A stretch of 42,693 nt of DNA from a bacterium (GTDB lineage: Bacteria; Fidelibacterota; Marinisomatia; Marinisomatales; UBA1611), in assembly GCA_004321745.1 (NCBI GenBank), contig SGYO01000015.1:1-42693 (forward strand), given 5' to 3'. Under the pieces are notes generated by a model. The model worked only from the letters and a program-made list of their open reading frames with translations. It was not told the origin of the DNA and searched no databases. Of this stretch, positions 34,985 through 42,693 are shown one piece after another. The stretch's first letter is position 1. Each line of letters begins with the position of its first letter. The position numbers and the translations under genes were made by a program.

Positions 34985-36073
34985 TCAAGATAATTTTTTC
35001 TCTATTTCATTTACCAGCCTATAAGATGACTTACCATCATTTTTGTATAAATAGTAACTATGAGCAACTTGCCTAAGATCTGACATTTCTTCTGGATGAT
35101 CAGTAGCAAAAGCAATACTTCTGTGAAGCTCTGATGGATAATCAACTTTATATACAAAGTCCAATTCTTGCATTCTTTCTAGGTCTAGTTTTTTTTTAAA
35201 TCTTCTACTAAAAATTCGATGCCTCAATCTAAGCTTTAAGCATTCTACTTGAATGATTGGTCGATTTAATGGCAAAAATTCAAATATAGTAGATGACAAA
35301 TCACTGATTAGAACATCAGCAATTAAAAAATATGGAATGATATTATAATCACTACTATCCAGAAGATATATATTATCATTTTTGATTGATAGGTTCTTAG
35401 CTATTTGGCTTTGGTGAACATACCTTTTTTGGAACCAAGAGAAGTTATGAAGTTTGAAAATAATATTATATTCAGTCGATATAAATTCTAATTCCTTATA
35501 TATATTTTCAAAAGAAGTTGGATAGAACGTTGGAGCATATAAAACAGTAGGCAGATCATTTTTTATACCAATACTATCTTTTAATCGTTTATTTGCTTTT
35601 TCATTTGTAGTGTAAAGGGGATCAATTTTAGTAAAACCAGTTAAAGCTAAGTCTGCTGAGTTAGATTGAATCAATAACTTCTGATACCTTGATTCTGATT
35701 CCACTGATCTAATATCAATTCTATCATCAATGTCATTATAATAAGACTGCTTAAGCCCGATGCCGTGATACACCATCACAGTTAGCGAATTATCTGAAGC
35801 TATCCTAGTTATCTGTCCAACATTAGCAATTAAAATGATACTAAAGTTCTCATTTAGAATCTTTTTGATTCTTAATTCTTCATCATCTGCATCAATGGTA
35901 TTTAGGCCTAAATCCTTGCATGCCAGGCAGAACAAATCTCTTTCTCTTTGATTAATATGTTGAGGCATAGAAAAATAAATATCATAATTACCTCTATTTT
36001 TAAATTCATCAACTATCGGCAAGAAATTAGGTAAATAGTATAAATGATGAGTTTCAAAAAGTACTTTTATCAT
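34985..36073 (-). CDS. CDP-glycerol glycerophosphotransferase-like protein (copy A)
   Basis: This 362-aa protein belongs to the TagB/TagF (PF04464) family, which transfers glycerol- or ribitol-phosphate from the CDP-linked donor to a surface polymer. Family motifs are VYHGIGLKQSYY (about 123-134), VLYAPTFYPTSF (about 188-199) and ISDLSSTIFEFLPLNRPII (about 262-280), the last giving the donor-binding Ser/Thr-Glu set. It is the sister of the next gene upstream, from which it is separated by 9 bases. The N-terminus FETHHLYYLPNFLP corresponds to FDVYHLYHLAQFDP in that gene. The donor need not be CDP-glycerol. Confidence 0.85.
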   Translation of the reverse strand: MIKVLFETHHLYYLPNFLPIVDEFKNRGNYDIYFSMPQHINQRERDLFCLACKDLGLNTIDADDEELRIKKILNENFSIILIANVGQITRIASDNSLTVMVYHGIGLKQSYYNDIDDRIDIRSVESESRYQKLLIQSNSADLALTGFTKIDPLYTTNEKANKRLKDSIGIKNDLPTVLYAPTFYPTSFENIYKELEFISTEYNIIFKLHNFSWFQKRYVHQSQIAKNLSIKNDNIYLLDSSDYNIIPYFLIADVLISDLSSTIFEFLPLNRPIIQVECLKLRLRHRIFSRRFKKKLDLERMQELDFVYKVDYPSELHRSIAFATDHPEEMSDLRQVAHSYYLYKNDGKSSYRLVNEIEKKLS

Positions 36074-36082
36074 TTTAAAAAA

Positions 36083-37207
36083 CTATCTGTTTATTCTTTT
36101 TAATATTTCATCGCGTGCGCGTATTGAGGCAGACCCATCAAGCTTATATAGCATTTTTTTTTGATACTCTTCAATCGAGGTTGTGTTTTTATTGTTTTGA
36201 TTTAATGCGTTTTCTATGGCAAGAGGCAACTGCTTAACATTATTTGCTAAAAAACAAAATTTTTCAACTTCATCATTCATTTCTTTATCCAATCTTCTTT
36301 TGTATAACCTTTTCTGAAAAATTCTATGGGATAATTTTAAGTGATAAAACTGATTTACAACTACTGGTTTTGATAATGCAATCATTTCGTATATAGTACT
36401 GCTCGCATCAGTTAACAAAAGGTCAGAAATTTTATAATAGGGAGTAACATTATACTCGGCCGGTTCTAATAATCTGATATGATCAAATTGATCTATTAAT
36501 TTAAAAATTAACTTTCTTTGACCTTTGAGACTTATGCCCCCAAAGCTATCTATATAATAGGTCCACATATGTGGCTTGATTATTAGATTGTAGCCTGAGG
36601 TAATATCACCAAGCGATAATCCTAACTTTTCAAGTGAGCTCGGATAAAATGTCGGAGCATATAATATTGTTTTTTTTGATTTATTTAAACCAAGTGATTC
36701 CTCTTTTTCTTTATAATAATTAGAATTTTTATTAAACAGCGAATCAAGTTTAATGTAACCAGTCAAAACTAAATCGGTATCTACTCCATGCTTTCGAAGC
36801 TGATCTATTCTATATTGCCCTTCAACAAATCTTACGTCAAGCCTTTTATTATTATCTCTCCAATAAGAGGGCTTAACTCCAATACCATGATAAATCATAA
36901 TTACCAACGTAGTTTTAATTACATAGGATTCAATTTCATATCTGGACCATCCACAAATAAAAACATCTAAGTTTAATTTTTTAATTTTAGTTTTCCTGAT
37001 ATCCTCATTTTCATGAAAAATAAATGACCCTTTTCTTTTATTCAAAATTGATGCACAAATTTCAATTTCTTCCTTTCTATTTTTACTAGATGTAGAAAAA
37101 AATAATTTAAATCTTTTATCGTTCTCTAATAAATCAATGAGAGGATCAAATTGAGCAAGATGATAAAGATGATAAACATCAAATAAGATAGAAATTTGAT
37201 TTTCCAT
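36083..37207 (-). CDS. CDP-glycerol glycerophosphotransferase-like protein (copy B)
   Basis: This 374-aa paralogue of the next gene has the same motif order: IYHGIGVKPSYW, ILYAPTFYPSSL and LTDASSTIYEMIALSKPVV. In the third motif Asp-Ala replaces Asp-Leu. ATG at 37207 is preferred to the TTG at 37210. It lies 6 bases after the ABC exporter gene. Two adjacent copies suggest either two sequential transfers (priming and chain extension, as TagB and TagF do) or two acceptors. Sequence divergence from copy A is large outside the motifs, so the duplication is old. Confidence 0.83.
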   Translation of the reverse strand: MENQISILFDVYHLYHLAQFDPLIDLLENDKRFKLFFSTSSKNRKEEIEICASILNKRKGSFIFHENEDIRKTKIKKLNLDVFICGWSRYEIESYVIKTTLVIMIYHGIGVKPSYWRDNNKRLDVRFVEGQYRIDQLRKHGVDTDLVLTGYIKLDSLFNKNSNYYKEKEESLGLNKSKKTILYAPTFYPSSLEKLGLSLGDITSGYNLIIKPHMWTYYIDSFGGISLKGQRKLIFKLIDQFDHIRLLEPAEYNVTPYYKISDLLLTDASSTIYEMIALSKPVVVNQFYHLKLSHRIFQKRLYKRRLDKEMNDEVEKFCFLANNVKQLPLAIENALNQNNKNTTSIEEYQKKMLYKLDGSASIRARDEILKRINR

Positions 37208-37213
37208 CAATAC

Positions 37214-39043
37214 TTAGCTTTTAAACTGCTTTTTGTACAACCTTGTATAAACGCCGTCCTTTTCAAGTAGATCTTTATGAGAGCCGGAATCTGCGATTTT
37301 ACCATCTTCCATTACAACAATTGTATCAGCGTTTTCAACAGTAGTAAGTCTATGGGCAATTACTAAAACAGTTCTATCTTCCATTAAATTATCAATCGCT
37401 TTTTGGACAAGGAATTCAGATTCAGTATCTAATGATGAAGTTGCTTCATCTAGTATAAGTATTGATGGGTTTTTTAGGATGGCTCTAGCAATGGCGATTC
37501 TTTGCCTTTGCCCTCCAGACAAACGTACTCCTTTTTCACCAATTACAGTATCAAAACCATCTGGCTGATCGATGATAAAATCGTACGCATTTGCATTTTT
37601 TGCCGCCTCATACAACTGGTCATCAGTAACGCTTTGAAGCCCATATTTTATATTAGCACCTATCGAATCATTAAATAGAATGGTCTCTTGCGAAACAATG
37701 CCCATCATCTTCCTCATTGATTTGATATTTAAATCTCTAATATCTGTTCCATCAATTTCAATTACGCCACTAGCAATATCATAAAACCTTGGGATTAGAT
37801 CTGCAACAGTCGACTTACCTGCACCACTTGCACCAACTAATGCTGTAACAGTTGCTTTTTTCATCATAAATGAAATGTCCTTTAAAATGCTATCTGTTCC
37901 ATCATAATTAAAGGTCACATTCTTAAATACAATATCATTTTTTACATCACTTATTGTAATTGCATTTGGCTTGGAAGTAATTGGCGGCACAGTATCAAGT
38001 ACTTCAAATACTCGTTCAGCAGAAGCAAATCCTTTTTGAAGGTTTATCCCAACATTACTCAAAGAGCGTATTGGTTGTAATACGCTGAATAGAATCAATA
38101 TAAATCGTATGAAATCCTCTGAATTCATATCCCCAGATACTAAGACATCATGTCCGCCAATCCACAATAAAATCACCGCAATAAATGCACCAATCATTTC
38201 AGTTATCGGGGATGAAACTAATCGCAACCTGGCTTGCCTTAAGTCTAGAGAATAATAACGTTCCTGCTCTTTTTTAAAGCGAACTGTTTCAAATGCTTCC
38301 ATTGCAAAAGATTTGACTATCCTAATCGAATTCAAATTCTCACTCATCATACCCATTATTCGTGCAATTTTTTCTGCAGTTCTTTTTGATCTTCTTCGGA
38401 TACTTTTACCAATTATAACTACTACAATTCCTGTAAGAGGAACTATTACAATGGATAAAAGTGCAAGTTTCAGATTAATTATAAATAAAAGAGATATGAA
38501 AACTATAATATTAATTGGCTCAACAAATAGCTTATGAAAGCTAGTCCCAAAAGCTACACGCATATTCGAGACATCATTTATTACTATAGATGATAATTCT
38601 CCTGTTTGCCTCTTATCAAAAAAAGATAATGACATATTTTGCAAATGAGTATAAAGCTGAGCTCTTAATTTTTTAATTAAATTAAATTGGATGTAGGTGA
38701 GTGATATATTTTTGATGTAAAGAAAAAAGTTTTTGATCAAAAAAGATCCAATTAAGGTGTAACATAAGACTTTTAATGATTCTATTGCTGTACTTCTAAG
38801 TATTAGTTCATTTGTCCAATATTTAAGTTGATCATTAAGACTTATTTTAGAACTAGCTAAAATATTTTGATTCATTATTAGTTCATCAAAATCAGTTAGA
38901 ATGTTATTAAACAGCGTTGCTGTTAGCCAGACTGATAACCCATTAAATGCAACATAAATAAAAGCTGATAATGATGATAGTACAAGAAAAGGCCAATAAC
39001 CAGAGACTAGCTTATAAAGTCTTTTGTAAATAGATCTATCCAT
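37214..39043 (-). CDS. ABC exporter, MsbA-like half-transporter with fused ATPase
   Basis: This homodimeric type ABC exporter (609 aa) has six membrane helices in the first 330 residues, including FLVLSSLSAFIYVAF and FILILFSVLQPI. The C-terminal ATPase has Walker A GASGAGKST, signature LSGGQRQRIAIARA, Walker B ILILDEATSSLD and switch His AHR. The group resembles lipid-A flippase MsbA or other lipid-linked glycan exporters. It is the first gene of a run with the two glycerophosphotransferases, GT9 and the nucleotidyltransferase, so its substrate is probably a lipid-linked surface glycan. Confidence 0.9.
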   Translation of the reverse strand: MDRSIYKRLYKLVSGYWPFLVLSSLSAFIYVAFNGLSVWLTATLFNNILTDFDELIMNQNILASSKISLNDQLKYWTNELILRSTAIESLKVLCYTLIGSFLIKNFFLYIKNISLTYIQFNLIKKLRAQLYTHLQNMSLSFFDKRQTGELSSIVINDVSNMRVAFGTSFHKLFVEPINIIVFISLLFIINLKLALLSIVIVPLTGIVVVIIGKSIRRRSKRTAEKIARIMGMMSENLNSIRIVKSFAMEAFETVRFKKEQERYYSLDLRQARLRLVSSPITEMIGAFIAVILLWIGGHDVLVSGDMNSEDFIRFILILFSVLQPIRSLSNVGINLQKGFASAERVFEVLDTVPPITSKPNAITISDVKNDIVFKNVTFNYDGTDSILKDISFMMKKATVTALVGASGAGKSTVADLIPRFYDIASGVIEIDGTDIRDLNIKSMRKMMGIVSQETILFNDSIGANIKYGLQSVTDDQLYEAAKNANAYDFIIDQPDGFDTVIGEKGVRLSGGQRQRIAIARAILKNPSILILDEATSSLDTESEFLVQKAIDNLMEDRTVLVIAHRLTTVENADTIVVMEDGKIADSGSHKDLLEKDGVYTRLYKKQFKS

Positions 39044-39120
39044 TAATAATTAAATAAAATATTTTCTATTAATTAATAGTTTAGTATATATATAACGATA
39101 TATGCAGGCTATTAAATAAA

Positions 39121-39885
39121 TTATAGGTCTAGACTCAAAGATACCGGACAATGGTCTGAACCCATTACATCTTGATGAATTTCTGCATCTTTACACAGTT
39201 CTGCAAGGTCTGAATTAACAAAAAAATAATCAATACGCCAGCCAACATTCCTTGCTCTTGCCCCCATTCTATAGGACCACCAAGAATAACGATCTGGTTC
39301 ATCATGAAAAAGCCTAAAAGTATCAATCCATCCATCTCCAACATACTCATCTAACTTTTCTCTTTCAATAGGCATAAAACCAGAAGTGTTTATATTTTCT
39401 TTTGGCCTAGCTAAATCAATAGGGTGATGAGCAGTATTCCAATCACCAGCTACAATAACATTATTACCAGATTCTACTTGTTCATTTATCATAGGAAGTA
39501 AATCATCATAGAAATCTAATTTATATTTTAGGCGAATGTCATCTTTTTGCCCATTTGGGAAATAAATATTGTAGAGTAAAAAATCATCATGTTCTGTTAA
39601 GAGCACTCTACCCTCCACGTCATACTTATCAATACCTAACCCTTCTTGCACATATAAAGGTTCATTCTTACAAAATGTTGCAACTCCACTGTAGCCACGT
39701 CTTTCTCCTGAATGCCAATACGCATTATAGCCATGGTCTTTCAAGATTTCAGAACCCAATTGATCCACATGGGCTTTAGTTTCTTGAATACACAAAATAT
39801 CTGGCGACTCGTGTTCCAGCCACTCAAAAAGCCCTTTTTTAGTCGCAGCTCTTACTCCATTAACATTCCATGAAAATAATCTCAT
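39121..39885 (-). CDS. xth: Exodeoxyribonuclease III
   Basis: This AP endonuclease/3'-5' exonuclease (254 aa) repairs abasic DNA. Motifs in order are SWNVNGVRAA, LCIQETKAH (catalytic Glu34), GDWNTAHHPIDL, and the final MGSDHCPVSL with the catalytic Asp-His. WRIDYFFVN precedes the last motif. The start overlaps the stop of the cyclase gene by 4 bases (ATGA), so it is translated with that gene, though the functional link is not obvious. Confidence 0.97.
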   Translation of the reverse strand: MRLFSWNVNGVRAATKKGLFEWLEHESPDILCIQETKAHVDQLGSEILKDHGYNAYWHSGERRGYSGVATFCKNEPLYVQEGLGIDKYDVEGRVLLTEHDDFLLYNIYFPNGQKDDIRLKYKLDFYDDLLPMINEQVESGNNVIVAGDWNTAHHPIDLARPKENINTSGFMPIEREKLDEYVGDGWIDTFRLFHDEPDRYSWWSYRMGARARNVGWRIDYFFVNSDLAELCKDAEIHQDVMGSDHCPVSLSLDL

Positions 39886-41567
39886 TTTTTCTCACTTTTT
39901 TTTAATTTTTTAATACTCTGTTCTAATTTTTTTATAATAGCATCTCTATTCGTAATTACACTCTCATCGATATTTAATAAAAAGCCATCATCCTCTACCA
40001 TAATTTCTGTATTTTGGGTACCTTGTGATAAACCCTCTACAATAAAAGTTTTAACAGGGTGTAATTTACCTTTTACTTTGACTTCATTGGAAGGTTTGCA
40101 AGTAATCTCATCTTTGATAATATTATATGTGTTTTCAGAAATTAGTATACTATTTGAATCTGCTAACCCTTCTAACCTTGAAGCCAGGTTTACTCCATTA
40201 CCAAGAACAGTATAATCTAGCCTGTCTTTCGAACCAAAGTTCCCTACAGTACATATGTCAGAGTGTATTCCTATCCTTATTGATAGCTCATCTGAAATAC
40301 CTTGATCTCTCCACTTCTTTTTAATTACTTTTAACTTGGAGAGCATCCCCATTGCCATTCTTACACACGAAACTGCATCTTTTTTTATCCCAGCGGTTTT
40401 GGGGTCTCCAAAAAATATCATGATTGCATCGCCAATATATTTATCAACTGTGCCTCCATATTTAATGGCAATATTTGTCATTTCAGTTAAATAATCAGCA
40501 ATAAGATTTGTAAGCTGCTCAGGCTCTAATTTTTCTGTTAATAATGTGAAACCCTTAATATCAGAAAAGAAAATAGTTAGGTTTTTCCTACTAGTATTTA
40601 TCGTTACATCTAGTTCTCCACTAAAGATTGAGTTGAATACCTGAGGGGAAAAATATTTAGATAATTTTTCTAAAATCATTTCCTTTGTTTTAGCCTCACT
40701 AATATCTGTACTATACATTAAATAAAATTCAAACTGTGGAGTAAATACAATATCAGAAGAAAATGTTTTCTGGCCAACATAATGTTCAATGTTCTTCAAT
40801 CCCGAACCGTTAGAATTTTCAATTTTTGATATGATCCAATTATCAATTTCATCTCCTAAAGAAATACCCCATTCTTTAATTATGAATGAAGCTGCTTCGT
40901 TGAAATATTCAAGGGTAAATTCTTTATCAAAACGAAGGACTGGGTTTGGATTCTGATCAGGAAATTTCCTTATAAGTTTTTCTGCTGTAACATCAGAACA
41001 ATAAATAATTATAAACCCAAATTCTTTTACTGGAACTAGATTAACATTGTAGGTAGTATGACCAAATTTTATTTGCCCAGAATTAGAATTTGATGTCATT
41101 GCAACCTCCCCGACCAAAGACAACAAGTCTTTATTCAATACATCACCTATTTTCAATTCATGATGATCAATAAATGATCTTGATGCCTCATTGTAGTATA
41201 TTAGAGCGCCCTTGTAATCTACCTGCATTACTGGATTGGGGTTTTGATCTGGAAACGTTGAAATTATTTTTTTTGCGGTAATATCTTGAAGATATACATT
41301 ATAACTACTTAGTTCTTTTACATAAACCGATCTAACAAGATAGTGATATTTGTCTATTTGAATCTCAAAATCTTTTTCATCATTAAGGTTTTTAAAAATA
41401 TTTTTTGGAACGCATTTATCCTTAACTTGATTCCAATATTGAATGATTTCGACAGAAGGCTTATTAAAGTATAAAATTTTTCCTTCTTCTGAAACCCTCA
41501 TCACAGGATTAGGGTTTTGGTCAGGAAATTTTTCAAATATTTTTATTATTTCATTATTAGTATTCAT
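39882..41567 (-). CDS. Class III adenylate/guanylate cyclase with three tandem PAS repeats
   Basis: This 561-aa signal enzyme has three PAS-like domains, starting at residues 14, 105 and 202. Each opens with nearly the same FPDQNPNPV sequence followed by a YFN/YYN turn. A class III cyclase domain follows (about 325-500). Metal-binding Asp336 (FFSDIKGFT) and Asp380 (YIGDAIMIFFG), and Asn460 and Arg464 (GVNLASRLEG), are present, so it should be active. Thr stands at the usual base-selecting Asp place (DYTVLG), as in class IIIb enzymes. There is no membrane segment, so the PAS domains probably sense a cytoplasmic signal. A Lys-rich tail (about 545-561) ends the protein. Confidence 0.93.
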   Translation of the reverse strand: MNTNNEIIKIFEKFPDQNPNPVMRVSEEGKILYFNKPSVEIIQYWNQVKDKCVPKNIFKNLNDEKDFEIQIDKYHYLVRSVYVKELSSYNVYLQDITAKKIISTFPDQNPNPVMQVDYKGALIYYNEASRSFIDHHELKIGDVLNKDLLSLVGEVAMTSNSNSGQIKFGHTTYNVNLVPVKEFGFIIIYCSDVTAEKLIRKFPDQNPNPVLRFDKEFTLEYFNEAASFIIKEWGISLGDEIDNWIISKIENSNGSGLKNIEHYVGQKTFSSDIVFTPQFEFYLMYSTDISEAKTKEMILEKLSKYFSPQVFNSIFSGELDVTINTSRKNLTIFFSDIKGFTLLTEKLEPEQLTNLIADYLTEMTNIAIKYGGTVDKYIGDAIMIFFGDPKTAGIKKDAVSCVRMAMGMLSKLKVIKKKWRDQGISDELSIRIGIHSDICTVGNFGSKDRLDYTVLGNGVNLASRLEGLADSNSILISENTYNIIKDEITCKPSNEVKVKGKLHPVKTFIVEGLSQGTQNTEIMVEDDGFLLNIDESVITNRDAIIKKLEQSIKKLKKSEKK

Positions 41568-41629
41568 TGTTATAACGTTAAAATATCTTCTTATTAATCT
41601 ATGAAATAGAATTGTAATAATTTTATCAA

Positions 41630-41821
41630 ATGAGAAGAAATTTCATATATCATATTTTTAGTCCTAAATCTATTAAAATAAGAATAACGACATTCATTTG
41701 GGTACTATTCTGCTCATGGTTTTGGACAGGAGATCCAATGAAATCTGTGGGCCTTTCTGTTTCTGTGTTAGTTGGATCAATGGTAATTCAGGGTTTTTAT
41801 GAATGGATTTACGATAGGTAA
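41630..41821 (+). CDS. Small membrane protein, DUF2061-like
   Basis: This 63-aa protein has two hydrophobic stretches, about 20-35 (TFIWVLFCSWFWTG) and 40-55. The flanking SPKSIKIRITTF and EWIYDR resemble the 'KSIxWR...TGD...YExxY/W' frame of DUF2061 small membrane proteins. It is divergent from the cyclase gene, with 62 bases between, and convergent with the DUF4249-like gene, 2 bases from its stop. Being on the other strand and in a protein-like frame supports a real gene. No ribosome-binding site is clear. Function is unknown. Confidence 0.6.
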   Translation: MRRNFIYHIFSPKSIKIRITTFIWVLFCSWFWTGDPMKSVGLSVSVLVGSMVIQGFYEWIYDR

Positions 41822-41823
41822 AT

Positions 41824-42693
41824 CTAATTTTTAATTATTTTCAAAAATTTCCAATCCGAAGCAATAGCTCCAAAAACTCCAAATCCACCATTAATACCTA
41901 TTGAACGCCCTTTAGTAGTGGAGGAGTTTAAAAGCGCATTTGAATACTCACCAGGCTCACCAACAATAAAATATTCGTAATAATTATCATCAAATGCAGT
42001 CAATCTTAGTACATAATCCTTAACGATAACTCCTTCGTCTTCAGAAAAACATAGCCAAGGATAAATTGATGGGTTGTTTTGCATTCCATCATTGAGATCA
42101 ACGATAAACGGATCAAAATATCCCCCACACCAACCTGTATTAGAGTTATCATTCCACCAATCGCCAAGCATAACTTCAGCAGTAACCAATGCTTTACCCC
42201 TTGGTTCGTAATCATAACTTATATCAAATGGTTCATCAACAAAGATAGTATCAGTTATTGATCCTCTTTGAAAGACCGAATTCAACTGAGGCTTGAAAGG
42301 AGTAGTAAGAAAACCAGTTACTGGATCAAAATTAGGAGCTGTAATGCTAAGTGTATAATTCTGTCCTTCTTGTGGCATAAAGTTACCAGTAGTATCGATA
42401 TAAAAATTCAACCTAAAGTTATTTGTATCAAAAATAGTTGTATCAAAATCGATATTGTATCCATCTATGAATTTAGTAGTATCAAACATTATTGTATCGA
42501 TCATTTCAATGTTTTCAACAAATGTAAATTCAAATCCTACTCCATTGTCATCTGTTACAAATACAGAAGCATCTTTGATTATTGCAGCAGGCTCATAAAT
42601 TGAATCAACTTCCCAATATACCTCATCATCACCCTCACACCAACACCTTTCATCTTCTTCCCCCGCCTCACAATTGCAATAAAACAATGTATC
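41824..42693 (-). CDS. DUF4249-like surface protein, partial (N-terminus beyond window)
   Basis: The frame is open to the right edge of the window (the last codons read DT before LFYCNC), so the start and probably a lipoprotein signal lie outside. Visible features are two Cys-rich turns (YCNCEAG, CWCEGDD), then IIKDASVFVTDDNGVGFEF, a Gly/Tyr-rich beta region with YTLSITAPNFDPVTGFLTTP, and a C-terminal GINGGFGVFGAIASDWKFLK. The layout 'ASV-V-TDDNG' and the final Gly/Phe motif match DUF4249 outer-membrane proteins, often found with TonB-dependent receptors in Bacteroidota. Confidence in the family is moderate. Confidence 0.65.
   Translation of the reverse strand, partial: DTLFYCNCEAGEEDERCWCEGDDEVYWEVDSIYEPAAIIKDASVFVTDDNGVGFEFTFVENIEMIDTIMFDTTKFIDGYNIDFDTTIFDTNNFRLNFYIDTTGNFMPQEGQNYTLSITAPNFDPVTGFLTTPFKPQLNSVFQRGSITDTIFVDEPFDISYDYEPRGKALVTAEVMLGDWWNDNSNTGWCGGYFDPFIVDLNDGMQNNPSIYPWLCFSEDEGVIVKDYVLRLTAFDDNYYEYFIVGEPGEYSNALLNSSTTKGRSIGINGGFGVFGAIASDWKFLKIIKN

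Noticed and set aside
42268-42603. 111-codon plus-strand frame
   Set aside because: Antisense to the DUF4249-like gene; the Cys/Ile/Lys-rich product has no domain character.

Overview
The window looks like a piece of a low-GC, Gram-negative marine bacterial chromosome, most likely Candidatus Marinimicrobia (SAR406, Neomarinimicrobiota) or a close relative in the Bacteroidota/FCB group. The evidence is the strong A+T bias, secreted proteins ending in a 'YPNPFN' FlgD-like/type IX sorting tail, a dockerin-like C-terminus, DUF3526 ABC-2 permeases, a DUF4249-like protein, a fused E1 alpha-beta 2-oxoacid dehydrogenase, and a lipopolysaccharide-type glycosyltransferase. The phylum is an inference. 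No phage, transposon or CRISPR array was seen.

Layout. 136-5464 (minus): an S9 peptidase with a lipoprotein-like N-terminus heads a unit with an ABC ATPase and two DUF3526 permeases. 5465-5883 holds a very short Cys/Lys-rich gene under a Fur-box-like palindrome, and the terminator of a separate 108-residue orphan. 6428-7887 (plus): a LOG-family protein and a TIGR02001-like outer-membrane protein. 8108-12586 (plus): glutamate synthase large subunit, with no small subunit beside it. 12602-13332 (minus): tRNA-Val(TAC) with a strong terminator, a promoter with two palindromic sites, a small exported His-rich protein, and a small ORF broken by one in-frame stop. 13366-15768: Lon protease.

15893-22355 (minus) is one compact run: QueD-like PTPS-family protein, YhhQ-type transporter, FolE, LipB, fused E1 alpha-beta, E2, LipA. 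It links pterin/7-deazaguanine chemistry with lipoylation and the 2-oxoacid dehydrogenase complex that uses lipoate. The PTPS-family member has Asp where the family has its catalytic Cys. 22492-24943: four small genes of mostly unknown role (receiver-like protein, DUF309, a helical protein, a lipoprotein). 24985-30762: three secreted proteins (type IX-tailed protein, S8 protease, M14 carboxypeptidase with dockerin-like tail), followed upstream by a eukaryote-like citrate synthase and a DUF1015 protein.

33303-39043 (minus) is a cell-surface glycan locus: LicC-like nucleotidyltransferase, family-9 glycosyltransferase, two adjacent CDP-glycerol glycerophosphotransferase-like proteins and an MsbA-like exporter. 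This suggests a phosphopolyol-decorated or teichoic-acid-like surface polymer in a Gram-negative. 39121-42693: exodeoxyribonuclease III, a cyclase with three near-identical PAS repeats, a tiny membrane protein and a DUF4249-like gene cut by the window edge.

The strongest leads for something undescribed are the Fur-box microprotein (5675-5815), the His-rich protein with its double operator (12780-13171), the Cys-to-Asp QueD-like enzyme (21939-22355) and the glycerophosphotransferase pair (34985-37207).
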